From a virus: a stretch of DNA of 29,156 nucleotides. Location of the stretch: positions 1 to 29,156 of IMG/VR virus record IMGVR_UViG_3300005096_000067; one strand, given 5' to 3'. The notes beneath the pieces are model-generated. The model had not been told where the DNA came from. It saw only the letters and a list, made by a program, of their open reading frames with translations, and ran no database searches. A program made the translations under genes and the position numbers. Below are positions 1-8,006 of this stretch, one piece after another (the stretch's first letter is position 1; every line of letters starts with the position of its first letter).

Positions 1-256
1 CCTCGCTGTGTTTTTCAATAGTTAAATCAGATGTTTAGACAGATATTGCGAGGGTTGCGAGGGTTTTTCTCGTGTAACATATGGGGGAAAGGGGTTTGGG
101 TGTGTCACCCATATGGGCAAAACAAAAACGTCTTATGTAATGCGGGTTTTACCCTCGCAACCCTCGCGCTCTCTCTTTAACTTATTGTTATTATTAATAA
201 AAAGAGTAGTGAGGGTTATGTAATAACCCTCGCAAAACCATCGCAATACCCTCGCT
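1..256. repeat. GCGAGGGT/ACCCTCGC repeat cluster with AT-rich core (possible phage origin or operator)
   Basis: This stretch has no credible gene and is dominated by copies of one short motif in both orientations. GCGAGGGTT occurs twice in tandem at 48-56 and 57-65. ACCCTCGC and AACCCTCGC sit at 151-158 and 159-167, and together these form a near-perfect inverted repeat of the first pair. A GAGGGTTA/TAACCCTC hairpin lies at 211-218/224-231, a further ACCCTCGC at 248-255, and a partial CCTCGC at 1-6. Between the copies, 172-210 is strongly AT-rich. CATATGGG occurs at 78-85 and 110-117, the second within a CCCATATGGG palindrome. Iterons flanking an AT-rich block are typical of a replication origin or a multi-site operator. 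That role is inferred; the replication genes would lie left of the window. Confidence 0.6.
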
Positions 257-276
257 GGTTCAACAAGAGACCTGAT

Positions 277-864
277 ATGAAGGAAAACCGGGATATTGAG
301 TGGCTGGTAAACTGGGCCTTTCAGACCCAGCGAGTTGAGGACGCGGTGCGCAATCTGATGCCGGTCGGCCCGGACATCTCTCAGTCGGCCATGCTGCAAA
401 TGCTGGAGCTGGGCGTTCGGGTGGATACTTCCAGCCAGGGGCAAAAATGGGACAGCGCCCAATGCCACGACGATGCGGTCGTGGTTTATGACTGTGTGCG
501 TCGATTGCCGCATGCGGCCGCCGGGCTGGTGGTTGTGCATGGACGCGCCGGCACCAGGCCCGACTGGTGCCCTGAGGGTGTTGGCCATGAGGTTCCGGTG
601 TTGACCAAAAAGGGCAAACCGAAGCGCATCTATCGCGACCCGATTAAATGCAAGGGTGATTTGGGGCCGATGATGCAATGGCGCGGCCACCGGCCGGAGG
701 TGGTGCAATTCCACCGGGCGCAATATGCGGTGTGGCACGCGGCACTTTGTGCACTGATTTCCCCGCTCAATGGTGAGATGGTTTCTTACGTTGTCGGCGG
801 ACCATTGGCGGCGGCGCTGCCGTGGAAAAGGGATGTGCACAGCCGGGTCGTGCGGGCCGGTTGA
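277..864 (+). CDS. Conserved prophage protein of unknown function
   Basis: This is a 195-residue protein with no domain I can name. It starts with MKENRDIEWLVNWAF and has a Cys/His/Asp-rich centre (CHDD near residue 64), a GRAGTRPDWCPEG segment and a C-terminal region rich in His and Trp (WRGH, FHRAQYAVWHAAL). The pattern resembles hypothetical proteins found just upstream of the packaging genes in alphaproteobacterial prophages. It lies between the repeat cluster and a terminator-like hairpin, so it may be the last gene of the early/replication transcript. The ribosome-binding site is weak (only an AGAGA-like stretch before the ATG). The long minus-strand frame across the same bases is a shadow. 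A late-gene regulator or nuclease role is conceivable from position only. Confidence 0.7.
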   Translation: MKENRDIEWLVNWAFQTQRVEDAVRNLMPVGPDISQSAMLQMLELGVRVDTSSQGQKWDSAQCHDDAVVVYDCVRRLPHAAAGLVVVHGRAGTRPDWCPEGVGHEVPVLTKKGKPKRIYRDPIKCKGDLGPMMQWRGHRPEVVQFHRAQYAVWHAALCALISPLNGEMVSYVVGGPLAAALPWKRDVHSRVVRAG

Positions 865-933
865 TTCGCTCGGACGCTTGACGAGGGGGAAAATATTTGA
901 CACCGTGACAGCAACGCAATTGTGAGTCGGACG

Positions 934-961
934 CGCTGCCCCTGACCGGGCGGCGTTTTTG
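934..961 (+). terminator. Rho-independent terminator-like hairpin
   Basis: An 8-bp GC stem, CGCTGCCC at 934-941 pairing with GGGCGGCG at 948-955 (one G-U pair), encloses a CTGACC loop and is followed by five T. It sits in the 114-nt gap between two genes and probably separates the upstream gene from the late transcript. Confidence 0.6.
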
Positions 962-978
962 CGTTAGGGGCTGGTTTT

Positions 979-1740
979 ATGGAGGTATTGGCGAGTGGCG
1001 GGTCAAACTCCGGCCTGAAAATCAATTTTACCGCCAATGTCGAGCAAGCTCTGCAAATGCTGCGCGATATTGACCGCTGGTCTATCCCTTATATTACCGC
1101 AGCGGCCCTGACCGACACCGCAATGAGTGCCCGCAAGGCTGAAAAAAAATCCATGATTGGATATTTTGACCGGCCGACGCCTTACGTCACCCGTGGCGTG
1201 TTATGGGAAAAGGCGACCAGGGATTATCTGGTGAGCCGGGTTTATCTCAATGACGAGGCGTACAAGGGAAACCGCGTAACGGATATTCTGTCTGCCGAAA
1301 TATCTGGTGGGCCACGTCATATCAAGAAATACGAAAAGTCGCTGCGCGGTGCCGGGATACTTAATTCAAATGAATTCACGGTGCCTGGGGACAGTGTGCC
1401 GCTGAATGCACAGGGTAATATTGGCCGGGCTAACATCAATCAGATGCTGGCGCAGGTCAAAGCTACGAGCCGTGTTGCATCCGGGGGGCGCAAGACGTCC
1501 CGCTACTTCATCGCTCGGGGCGACAACAAATTGGCGCGGGGCATTTGGGAGCGGCGTGGGAAGAAAATCCGTCCGTTTCTGATTTTTGTTGAGGGTGCGC
1601 CGACTTACCGGAAGCGCTATCCGTTCGGTGAGGCAGCCATTCAGCATGCCGAGCGTAATTTTGCCCGCCACTGGAAACGCCGCTTCAATTCATTCGTGGT
1701 CAAGGGCAAAATCCTCAAGGGGAGCGGCTCTGTTGGCTAG
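979..1740 (+). CDS. Phage minor tail/neck-like protein (gpZ/gp10-type)
   Basis: This is a 253-residue basic protein. It carries the pattern I associate with a family of conserved phage minor tail or neck proteins: FDRPTPYVTRGV near residue 67, a GNIGRANINQML segment in the middle, a YFIARG then GIWERRGKKIRPFLIF block, and a C-terminal YPFGEAAIQHAERNFARHWKRRF. This resembles lambda gpZ/HK97 gp10-like proteins, which complete the head-tail interface. Exact family membership is an inference. An AGGGG ribosome-binding sequence lies about 9 nt before the ATG. Its place upstream of the terminase, rather than among the neck genes at 9.0-10.3 kb, is unusual for a lambda-like order. Confidence 0.6.
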   Translation: MEVLASGGSNSGLKINFTANVEQALQMLRDIDRWSIPYITAAALTDTAMSARKAEKKSMIGYFDRPTPYVTRGVLWEKATRDYLVSRVYLNDEAYKGNRVTDILSAEISGGPRHIKKYEKSLRGAGILNSNEFTVPGDSVPLNAQGNIGRANINQMLAQVKATSRVASGGRKTSRYFIARGDNKLARGIWERRGKKIRPFLIFVEGAPTYRKRYPFGEAAIQHAERNFARHWKRRFNSFVVKGKILKGSGSVG

Positions 1741-1838
1741 TGCGAGCTATTTGCAACACCTTGGGTCCTCCTGGCGACCTGCCGTCCAGCGGGTAATTCG
1801 GGCCCCATTTAATCACCAGTAACACGCTACAAAAAAGA

Positions 1839-1877
1839 GGGTAACACCGGGTAACAAACCGGGTTTGTCGGGTAACA
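1839..1877. promoter_or_regulatory. Triple GGGTAACA repeat abutting the small terminase start (possible cosB/operator)
   Basis: GGGTAACA occurs at 1839-1846, 1849-1856 and 1870-1877. The last copy ends directly before the ATG of the small terminase. Between copies two and three is a 15-nt palindrome, ACAAACC-G-GGTTTGT, at 1854-1868. In lambda the Nu1 subunit binds repeated R sites in cosB just upstream of its own gene, so this may be the packaging recognition site. The repeats occupy the usual ribosome-binding position and no clear Shine-Dalgarno is present, so autoregulation is also possible. Both roles are inferred. Confidence 0.5.
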
Positions 1878-2447
1878 ATGGCTGAAACCATAGAGCTGGT
1901 GACACGGGCTGAATTTGCGCGGCTGCAAGGGGTGAGCCGGAAAACGGTAACCAAATATGTGCAGACGGGCCGCGTCTCTTTGGTGGTGCGCAATGGCAAG
2001 GAATTCATTGATCCGGTTGCGGCCCGGATTGCGCTCAAGAGCACGGTGCAGCTGGCGACGGAAACCCAGAAAATACTTGAAGGTGGGACTCCGGTTGAGC
2101 CTGTGATTGGCACACCGTCGCTGACACAGTTCAAGACCGAGACGGAACGCGAGCGCTCAACTCTTTTGCGGCTGCAACGCGAGGAACGCCAGGGCAAGCT
2201 GATCGATCGTGATCAGGTGGAGGCTGAACAGGAGACGGCGGCGCGGCTGGTGAGGAAGGCGCTGGACGCCATTCCCAGCCATGCCGAGGATATATTTGCC
2301 GCCGGGCAGACCAGCGGGGTGGCCGGGGTGAGAAAGGCCCTCAAGGCGATGATGCGGGAAGCTGAAGAGAATTTGGCGCGCTCGATCATCAAGGCCGCCG
2401 AAGAAGTAGAGGCGCAACGGCGCGCCGAGGCCGATGTTGCTGCTTGA
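1878..2447 (+). CDS. Terminase small subunit (Nu1-like)
   Basis: This 189-residue protein is close in size to lambda gpNu1 (181). Residues 8-33 form a helix-turn-helix (TRAEFARLQGVSRKTVTKYV), as in Nu1/MerR-like winged-helix DNA-binding domains. The middle (FKTETERERSTLLRLQREERQGKLIDRDQVEAE) matches the charged helical stretch of the phage Nu1 family, and the Glu/Ala-rich C-terminus would be the large-subunit contact. The protein should recognise the concatemer packaging site and recruit the large subunit. It overlaps the large terminase gene by 14 nt, indicating translational coupling. GGGTAACA repeats directly upstream are candidate binding sites. Confidence 0.88.
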   Translation: MAETIELVTRAEFARLQGVSRKTVTKYVQTGRVSLVVRNGKEFIDPVAARIALKSTVQLATETQKILEGGTPVEPVIGTPSLTQFKTETERERSTLLRLQREERQGKLIDRDQVEAEQETAARLVRKALDAIPSHAEDIFAAGQTSGVAGVRKALKAMMREAEENLARSIIKAAEEVEAQRRAEADVAA

Positions 2448-4374
2448 TCAGCATGAGGCAATAGTTTTGCGGGCCTGGGCGCGCGGGCTGATGCCAGACC
2501 CGATAGTCGCCAGCAAGGACTGGATCGCCGGCAATCTGGTCGTTGCCGACGGACCAAGGGCCGGGCAGTTATATGATTTTTCGCTGACGCCCTACATGGA
2601 AGGAATTCTTGACGCGCTGGACGACGAGCTGGTCAACACGGTTGCGGTGATAAAATCGGCGCAGATTGCCTATACATTGACAGCTATTGGTTGGGTGTTG
2701 GCCAATATCGCGAATGCACCGGCGCATGATATGCTGGTGCAACCGACAATTCTGGGCGCTCAGGATTTCAATCGCAAAAAGCTGCAACCAACTATTCAGG
2801 CGTCACCAATTCTGCGCAAGAAAGTGCGGCGTCAGGTTTCGCGCTCCAGTGAGGGGTCAACGGCGCTGATCAAAGTCTTTCCCGGTGGATCGCTGACCCT
2901 GACCGGGGCCAATTCGTCGGCCGACCTGAGGTCAAAGACAACCAGGCGGCAGGTCAGGGACGAAATAGACGAATATCCGATTGATCTGGATGGTCAGGGC
3001 GACCCGGAAGAGATGATGGATGCGCGCCTGATTGCTTTTCATGCGACCGGTGAGTGGAAAGTGCTTAAGGGTTCGACCCCAACCATCAAGGGGGCGAGCA
3101 AGATAGAGGCGGCCTTTGAGGCGGGTGATCAACGGCGCTGGCATGTCAAATGTCCGCACTGCTTTGATGAGCAAATATTGGAGTTTGGCGACAAGACGTC
3201 CCGGTTTGGCTTGAAGTTCAACCGGCAATTTCCGTTTGAGGCGCATTATATCTGTCGGGCCAACGGGTGCGTGATCGAGCACCATGAAAAAGCGGCAATG
3301 GTCCGGGCCGGGCGCTGGGTTGCTCTAGCCCCGGCTCCGGGCAAATACCCGAGTTTCCATATCGATGCGCTGATTTCGTTGCTCACGACATGGGACGCGA
3401 TGGCCGAGGCCTTCATCCGGTCAAAGGATGATCCGCTTAAACTCAAGGCGTTTGTCAATCTGTGGCTGGGCCAGAGCTGGGAAGAACGCGGGGAAGCGCC
3501 GGACTGGCAAAAGCTGATCCTCAGGCGTGAGGAATATCCGCGCGGTAATATTCCTCCCGGCGGACTGATCATTACCGGGGGTGCGGACATCCAGCTCGAC
3601 GGCATCTATTACGAGGTGGTTGCCTGGGGGGTGGACAAGCAAAGCTGGTCGATCGACGCGGGGTTTATCCAGGGGGACACCGGGGACATTAGAAACCCAG
3701 CCTGGCGGTCGCTGCTCGAGGTGGTTGAGCGGCGCTATCGGGATGCCTGGGGCCGGGAGTGGCAGCCCGACCGGTTTGGCGTCGATAGCGGGTACAACAC
3801 CAATGTGGTTTATGAGTTTTGCCGCCGCCATCCGCGCCTGATGGCGACCAAGGGCGATGATGGCTGGCACAAACCGGCGATAGCCACTTCGCCGCGCGAG
3901 CAGCAGGTGACGATCAGCGGTAAGCGGCGTGGGGTCAAGTTGTGGCATATAGGAACCTGGCCGCTAAAAGCTGAACTGTACCAGAATTTACGCAAGGACG
4001 GATTAAAGGACGGGGAGGAAGCATCACCTCCCGGCTTTTGTCATTTTACCACCGAATTGCACGACGAAGTGTTTTTCCGCCAGCTGACCGCCGAGCATCT
4101 AAAACAGGAGCAGCGGGCGGGCCGTATGGTACACCGCTGGGTGGAGAGCGGGGCCAACCACTGGCTGGACTGCCGGATTATTGCCCGCGCCTGCGCCGAT
4201 CTGATGGGGCTGAGCAGGTTTTCGGTGGAGGAATGGCAGGAAGTGATTGCCAGCCGGGGTCCGGTTGATCCGGCGCAGCGCGATATGTTTGCCCCGGCGC
4301 TGGCCGGAGCACAAAAGCAGACCAAAGCCACAGCACCGCAAGGGCGGCGCATCAGGAAAATGGTGAAACGATAA
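2434..4374 (+). CDS. Terminase large subunit, lambda gpA family
   Basis: This 646-residue protein is the expected size for the gpA family (lambda 641). It is the ATP-driven DNA packaging motor and the nuclease that cuts concatemers. A deviant Walker A, IKSAQIAYT at residues 73-81, corresponds to lambda KSARVGYS. A Walker B-like VRDEIDE with acidic residues lies near 174-180. A CPHC plus CxxxxC pattern around residues 240-280 fits the cysteine cluster of the family. The GADIQLDGIYYEV segment near 383-395 is the nuclease-core start. The first ATG at 2434 lies inside the small subunit gene. The gene ends in a TAATG overlap with the next gene. The family generally packages unit-length DNA at cos sites. 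Confidence 0.95.
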   Translation: MLLLDQHEAIVLRAWARGLMPDPIVASKDWIAGNLVVADGPRAGQLYDFSLTPYMEGILDALDDELVNTVAVIKSAQIAYTLTAIGWVLANIANAPAHDMLVQPTILGAQDFNRKKLQPTIQASPILRKKVRRQVSRSSEGSTALIKVFPGGSLTLTGANSSADLRSKTTRRQVRDEIDEYPIDLDGQGDPEEMMDARLIAFHATGEWKVLKGSTPTIKGASKIEAAFEAGDQRRWHVKCPHCFDEQILEFGDKTSRFGLKFNRQFPFEAHYICRANGCVIEHHEKAAMVRAGRWVALAPAPGKYPSFHIDALISLLTTWDAMAEAFIRSKDDPLKLKAFVNLWLGQSWEERGEAPDWQKLILRREEYPRGNIPPGGLIITGGADIQLDGIYYEVVAWGVDKQSWSIDAGFIQGDTGDIRNPAWRSLLEVVERRYRDAWGREWQPDRFGVDSGYNTNVVYEFCRRHPRLMATKGDDGWHKPAIATSPREQQVTISGKRRGVKLWHIGTWPLKAELYQNLRKDGLKDGEEASPPGFCHFTTELHDEVFFRQLTAEHLKQEQRAGRMVHRWVESGANHWLDCRIIARACADLMGLSRFSVEEWQEVIASRGPVDPAQRDMFAPALAGAQKQTKATAPQGRRIRKMVKR

Positions 4375-4607
4375 TGGCAGGAATAACGCTGGCAATCGCG
4401 GAAGCCCGGCTAACCGCATATCTGGACGCCGAAGCGGCGGTTTTGAAAAACCAGAGCTATGATATTGACGTGGACGGATCCAGCCGCTCCCTGACCCGTG
4501 CCGACCTGGCAGAGGTGAGGCGAGGCATTGAATATTGGAGCGGATTGACCAACCGTCTGAGCAATGCGGCTTCTGGGGGCGCTCGCTCCCGCTATCTGGT
4601 GCGCTGA
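4374..4607 (+). CDS. gpW/DUF6148-like head-tail connector protein
   Basis: This is a small 77-residue protein, MAGITLAIAEARLTAYLDAE followed by a SYDIDVDGSSRSLTRADLAEVRRGIEYW segment. The length, the early AEARL-AYLDAE helix and the 'SLTRADLAEVRRGIEYW' helix match the gpW-like family (DUF6148) encoded between the large terminase and portal genes in lambda-like phages. gpW completes the filled head and forms part of the connector below the portal. The start overlaps the terminase stop (TAATG). The position is syntenic with lambda A-W-B. Confidence 0.82.
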   Translation: MAGITLAIAEARLTAYLDAEAAVLKNQSYDIDVDGSSRSLTRADLAEVRRGIEYWSGLTNRLSNAASGGARSRYLVR

Positions 4608-4609
4608 AA

Positions 4610-6181
4610 ATGGCAGTCAAGAAGACATCGTTGCGCGGACGAATGGCACGGGGTATCAGCGCCATGGCGCAAAGCCTGAATTCCACCGCCCGCATGGTTG
4701 CTGGAGTTGGCGGCTACGCTGCCGGACGGCGCGATAACCGCAAAATCAGGTCCTGGCGACCAACTGGTGGCAGCGTTGATGCTGATATTTTGCCGGATTT
4801 GCCGGAACTGAGGTCGCGGTCGCGCGATCTGGTGCGCAATGCCCCACTGGTAGCCGGGGCTCTTCGGACAAAGACCAACGGGGTTATTGGCACCGGGCTC
4901 AGGTTCAAGGCAGAACTGGACGCCCAGCGTCTCAAGTTAACCGATGAACAGGCAATTCGGCTGGAAGACCAGATCGAGGAGGAATTTGCTCTTTGGGCCG
5001 GCGGCGCCGATTTTTCCGGCAAGGGGCGGCATTTTTATATGCTGCAACGCCTGATTTATCGCTCGATGCGCGAAAATGGTGATGTTGGCATTGTCCGGCG
5101 GCACAGGAAAGACGTTGGCAACCCCTATAGCACCAAGCTGGTACTGATCGAGAGCGACCGGATCAGTAACCCGAAGCGCCGGGCTGACAGCGCGCGGATC
5201 AGGGGCGGTATCCAACATCGGTCTGGGCAAGTCGAAGGGTACTGGATCAGCGATCGGCATCCGGGAGATTTGATGGCGACTGCCTTGAAGTGGTCGTTTG
5301 TCCCGCGTCTTGGCAAGAGCGGCCTGCCGCTATTCTTGTTGCCGTTTGACGAATTACGGGTCGGGCAGGTGCGAGGGGTGCCCGAGGTGGCGCCCCTGAT
5401 AACCTCGCTCAAGCAAATAAGCGACTATAGCGAAGCGGAAATATCCAGTGCGGTAAACAGCGCCATGCTGTTTGCCTTTGAGACCCTGGGTGAAGCGGAT
5501 CAGTCCGCCGGTGTGGAGCACTTGGTCGATGCTCCGGCGGGTGAAGGGGCGGCAGCCGGTGACAAAGAGGTGCAGCTTGAAGATTTGACCATCATTACGT
5601 TGTCTCCGGGCAGTGACGTTAAAATCAATGCACCAAGTCGTCCCAACCCCCAGTTTGAGCCATTTATTGCGGCGGTGTTGAAATCGCTGGGGGCAGCATT
5701 GCAACTTCCCCATGAAGTTCTCTTGATGCACTTTTCCTCGAGCTATTCGGCCAGCCGGGCGGCGCTGGAGTTGGCATGGAAGGCGTTTCAGGCGGAGCGA
5801 GCGGAACTTGTTCATGTCGCGTTCGACCCGATCCTTGAGTGGTTCTATGTCGAAATGATCAGCCTCGGGCGGCTGGAGGCCCCCGGGTTTTTTGATGATC
5901 CGGCCATCCGGGCGGCTTGGATGGGCCATCAATGGGTGGCGCCAACCCGCATCCAGATTGATCCCGTAAAGGAAGCCCATGCCGACGAAATCGACGTGGC
6001 AGGGGGGTTCAAAACCATCGAACAGGTGCTGGTTGAGCGCACCGGCGGGGACTTCCCGCGCAAGCATCGCCAGCGGGCCGCCGAACATAAAAAACGGATA
6101 GAAGCAGGAATGGAGCAGGATATTAGTGCCATTACCGGCAAGATGCTTCCTGTTTCCACTGCCAAGCAACGCGGAAGCTGA
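4610..6181 (+). CDS. Portal protein, lambda gpB family
   Basis: This 523-residue protein forms the dodecameric portal through which DNA enters and leaves the head. The ATG at 4610 was chosen because it lies 2 nt after the stop of the gpW-like gene. The frame is open upstream, but a start at 4535 would overlap that gene by 73 nt. Length is close to lambda gpB (533). Recognisable features are the early RSRSRDLVRNAPLVAGALRT helix, the GTGLRFKAELD segment, the ENGDVGIVRR block, LVLIESDRISNP near the middle, and a C-terminal LGAALQLPHEVLLMHFSSSYSASRAALELAW stretch characteristic of the family. Confidence 0.93.
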   Translation: MAVKKTSLRGRMARGISAMAQSLNSTARMVAGVGGYAAGRRDNRKIRSWRPTGGSVDADILPDLPELRSRSRDLVRNAPLVAGALRTKTNGVIGTGLRFKAELDAQRLKLTDEQAIRLEDQIEEEFALWAGGADFSGKGRHFYMLQRLIYRSMRENGDVGIVRRHRKDVGNPYSTKLVLIESDRISNPKRRADSARIRGGIQHRSGQVEGYWISDRHPGDLMATALKWSFVPRLGKSGLPLFLLPFDELRVGQVRGVPEVAPLITSLKQISDYSEAEISSAVNSAMLFAFETLGEADQSAGVEHLVDAPAGEGAAAGDKEVQLEDLTIITLSPGSDVKINAPSRPNPQFEPFIAAVLKSLGAALQLPHEVLLMHFSSSYSASRAALELAWKAFQAERAELVHVAFDPILEWFYVEMISLGRLEAPGFFDDPAIRAAWMGHQWVAPTRIQIDPVKEAHADEIDVAGGFKTIEQVLVERTGGDFPRKHRQRAAEHKKRIEAGMEQDISAITGKMLPVSTAKQRGS

Positions 6182-6186
6182 ACAAT

Positions 6187-7566
6187 ATGACATTTCTGGT
6201 GAATATTGCGGACCGGGTCCTTAACCGGCCGCTGTTAATCATGCCTGAAAAAGCGGCGATAATTGTAGAGGTTCTTGCTGGGCGTATAGGCGTGAACACG
6301 CCTGAGGCGAGCCGGTTTGAGGGGCAATATGCAACGCCTGAGAATGGTGTGCGTCCATTCAAAACTACGGCCAATGGTGTTGGTGTTCTCTCCATCGTCG
6401 GAACCCTGATAAACAGGGGAGCCTATATTGGAGCGTCATCGGGACTGGTTAGTTATGAGGGCATCCAGCATCAGCTCAAGGCGCTGATGGCAGCTCCGGA
6501 TATTCACAGTGTCATTCTGGATATTCAGTCTCCCGGCGGGGAAGCAATCGGCACCTTTGAAACCGCTGTCATGGTCAGGCAACTGGCCGAAACCAAGCAT
6601 GTGGTGGCGCTGGTCAACGGCATGGCGGCATCGGCGGCTTACTCCATTGCCTCTGGGGCCAGCGAAATCGTCACCATTGAAACTGGCATCAGCGGCTCCA
6701 TCGGGGTGGTGCTGTTGCACGCTGATTATTCGCGCCAATTGGCCAATGAGGGGATTGAGCCGACATTTATATTTGCCGGTTCCCACAAGGTTGATGCCAA
6801 CCCGTTTGAGCCCTTGAGCGATAATGCCCGCACCGATCTTCAGATGCAGGTTAATGCGTTTTATGAAAAGTTCCTTGAAACGGTGGCTCTTGGCCGCGGT
6901 GATCGGACATCCATTGATATGGCGCGGGCAACCGAAGCGAGAAGCTTTATGGGCCAGGCAGCGATCGACGCCGGGCTGGCCGACCGGATTGGAACATTTG
7001 AATCGGTCCTTGAGGACCTGAGCAGCGCCCCCTTAGCCGGGCGCACCAACTCGCAAAAAAGGAGAGAACCTATGAGCGAGAAAACCAGCGCGCCCGCTGC
7101 TGAAACCAAAGCGGACATTCCCCTGGCTGACCATGAACAGGCGGTGACAGCCGCCCGAGCTGAAGGTCTGGCGGAGGGGCAAAAACTGGCGGCGGCGGAG
7201 AAGGAAAAGACTGTTGCCGCTGAACGCGAACGGATTGCCGCCATCACCGCCCTGGCCCGCCCGGGAGCCGAGGCAATCATTTCCGCCTCTATTGCCGATG
7301 GCAGCACCAAACAAGAGACGGCGTTTGCAATCATGGAAGCCGGGATCGACAAGAATGCGGCCCGGCTCACCGCCATGCAGGACGACGAAAGCGCCGCGGC
7401 AGGAGCAATGCCCGCCGCTGAGGGCAATGGCACAACCAGTGTGCCCCATACCACCGAGGGCTGGAAGGCCGAATGGGCAGGCAGCGACAAATTGCAGGCC
7501 GAATTTGTGAAGGCTGAGCATTACGCGGCCTTCAAAAAGCATGAAGCTGGGAAAGGACGGGTATAA
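6187..7566 (+). CDS. S49-family head maturation protease with scaffold tail (lambda gpC-like)
   Basis: This 459-residue protein combines a SppA/S49-type serine protease with a C-terminal scaffold region, as in lambda gpC. The N-terminal ADRVLNRPLLIMPEKAAII motif is typical. The protease domain spans about residues 60-280. Ser149 (NGMAASAAYS) is the expected nucleophile and Lys201 (GSHKVDANPF) the general base; their spacing of 52 equals that of the Ser-Lys dyad in Bacillus SppA. The GISGSIGVV segment precedes the lysine. Residues 296-459 form an Ala/Glu-rich helical region that can also be made separately from an internal start. The protein should process capsid components during procapsid maturation. 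Confidence 0.92.
   Translation: MTFLVNIADRVLNRPLLIMPEKAAIIVEVLAGRIGVNTPEASRFEGQYATPENGVRPFKTTANGVGVLSIVGTLINRGAYIGASSGLVSYEGIQHQLKALMAAPDIHSVILDIQSPGGEAIGTFETAVMVRQLAETKHVVALVNGMAASAAYSIASGASEIVTIETGISGSIGVVLLHADYSRQLANEGIEPTFIFAGSHKVDANPFEPLSDNARTDLQMQVNAFYEKFLETVALGRGDRTSIDMARATEARSFMGQAAIDAGLADRIGTFESVLEDLSSAPLAGRTNSQKRREPMSEKTSAPAAETKADIPLADHEQAVTAARAEGLAEGQKLAAAEKEKTVAAERERIAAITALARPGAEAIISASIADGSTKQETAFAIMEAGIDKNAARLTAMQDDESAAAGAMPAAEGNGTTSVPHTTEGWKAEWAGSDKLQAEFVKAEHYAAFKKHEAGKGRV
7072..7566 (+). CDS. Nested in-frame scaffolding protein (lambda Nu3-like)
   Basis: An internal ATG at 7072 is in frame with the protease gene (codon 296) and is preceded by a strong AAGGAGAG ribosome-binding sequence about 6 nt upstream, much better than that of the full-length gene. 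It would give a 164-residue protein starting MSEKTSAPAAETK, with a charged Ala/Glu coiled-coil stretch (EGLAEGQKLAAAEKEKTVAAERERI) and a C-terminal HYAAFKKHEAGKGRV. In lambda the scaffold Nu3 is produced from an internal start in gene C in exactly this way. Independent expression is inferred from the RBS and the precedent. Confidence 0.8.
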   Translation: MSEKTSAPAAETKADIPLADHEQAVTAARAEGLAEGQKLAAAEKEKTVAAERERIAAITALARPGAEAIISASIADGSTKQETAFAIMEAGIDKNAARLTAMQDDESAAAGAMPAAEGNGTTSVPHTTEGWKAEWAGSDKLQAEFVKAEHYAAFKKHEAGKGRV

Positions 7567-7994
7567 TGGCAACTTTAGCACAAAACCAACAGCGTGAATG
7601 GCAGGCAGGTGATACCGAAGCTTATCCTGTCATTGCCGCCGACATCATCTATCAGGGTGCGGCGGTCGGCGAAAATGCTTCCGGATATTCCCGTCCCTTG
7701 GTGGCTGGAGATGTCTTTCAGGGCTTTGCCATTGGCAAGGTGGACAATTCCACCGGTTCCGCCGGCGACAAAAGCGTCGACGTCCGGACCCGTGGGCGGG
7801 TGACCCTGAATGTTGCCGGGGCAACGGCCATCACCGCCAATGACCGTCAGGCGGTCTATGCCAGCGATGATGATACGTTCACGCTGACAACCACCTCAAA
7901 CTCTCTCATCGGCTACGTTTCGCGCTGGATTTCTTCCGGCGTTTGCGTTGTCGAATTTGATGCAATCGCGGTCAAAGCCGCCCTGCAGGCATAA
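7566..7994 (+). CDS. Capsid cement/decoration protein (DUF2190/gpD-like)
   Basis: This 142-residue protein starts in a TAATG overlap with the protease/scaffold gene. It has no Cys clusters and is rich in Ala, Thr, Val and Gly: an early TEAYPVIAADIIYQGAAVGENASGY, a FQGFAIGKVDNSTG segment, RTRGRVTLNVAGATAITANDRQAVYASDDDTFTLT, and a GYVSRWISSGVCVVEFDA end. This is the beta-rich pattern of capsid cement proteins (DUF2190, analogous to lambda gpD), which trimerise on the expanded head and stabilise it. The position between protease/scaffold and major capsid fits. Note that the gene's second half reads like the repeated 'G-xV-x-A-xx-I-xxG-D-V' pattern of the family. Confidence 0.78.
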   Translation: MATLAQNQQREWQAGDTEAYPVIAADIIYQGAAVGENASGYSRPLVAGDVFQGFAIGKVDNSTGSAGDKSVDVRTRGRVTLNVAGATAITANDRQAVYASDDDTFTLTTTSNSLIGYVSRWISSGVCVVEFDAIAVKAALQA

Positions 7995-8006
7995 GGAAGG
8001 TCCAAT

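Noticed and set aside
133-903. Long minus-strand open frame opposite the first gene
   Set aside because: It is an antisense shadow of a GC-biased gene, crosses the iteron cluster, and has low-complexity composition.
897-925. Late promoter from a TTGACA at 897-902
   Set aside because: The sequence 17 nt downstream (TTGTGA) is a poor -10, so the promoter was not listed.
5354-6193. 279-codon minus-strand frame opposite the portal gene
   Set aside because: Antisense to the recognised portal gene, with no domain and no ribosome-binding site.
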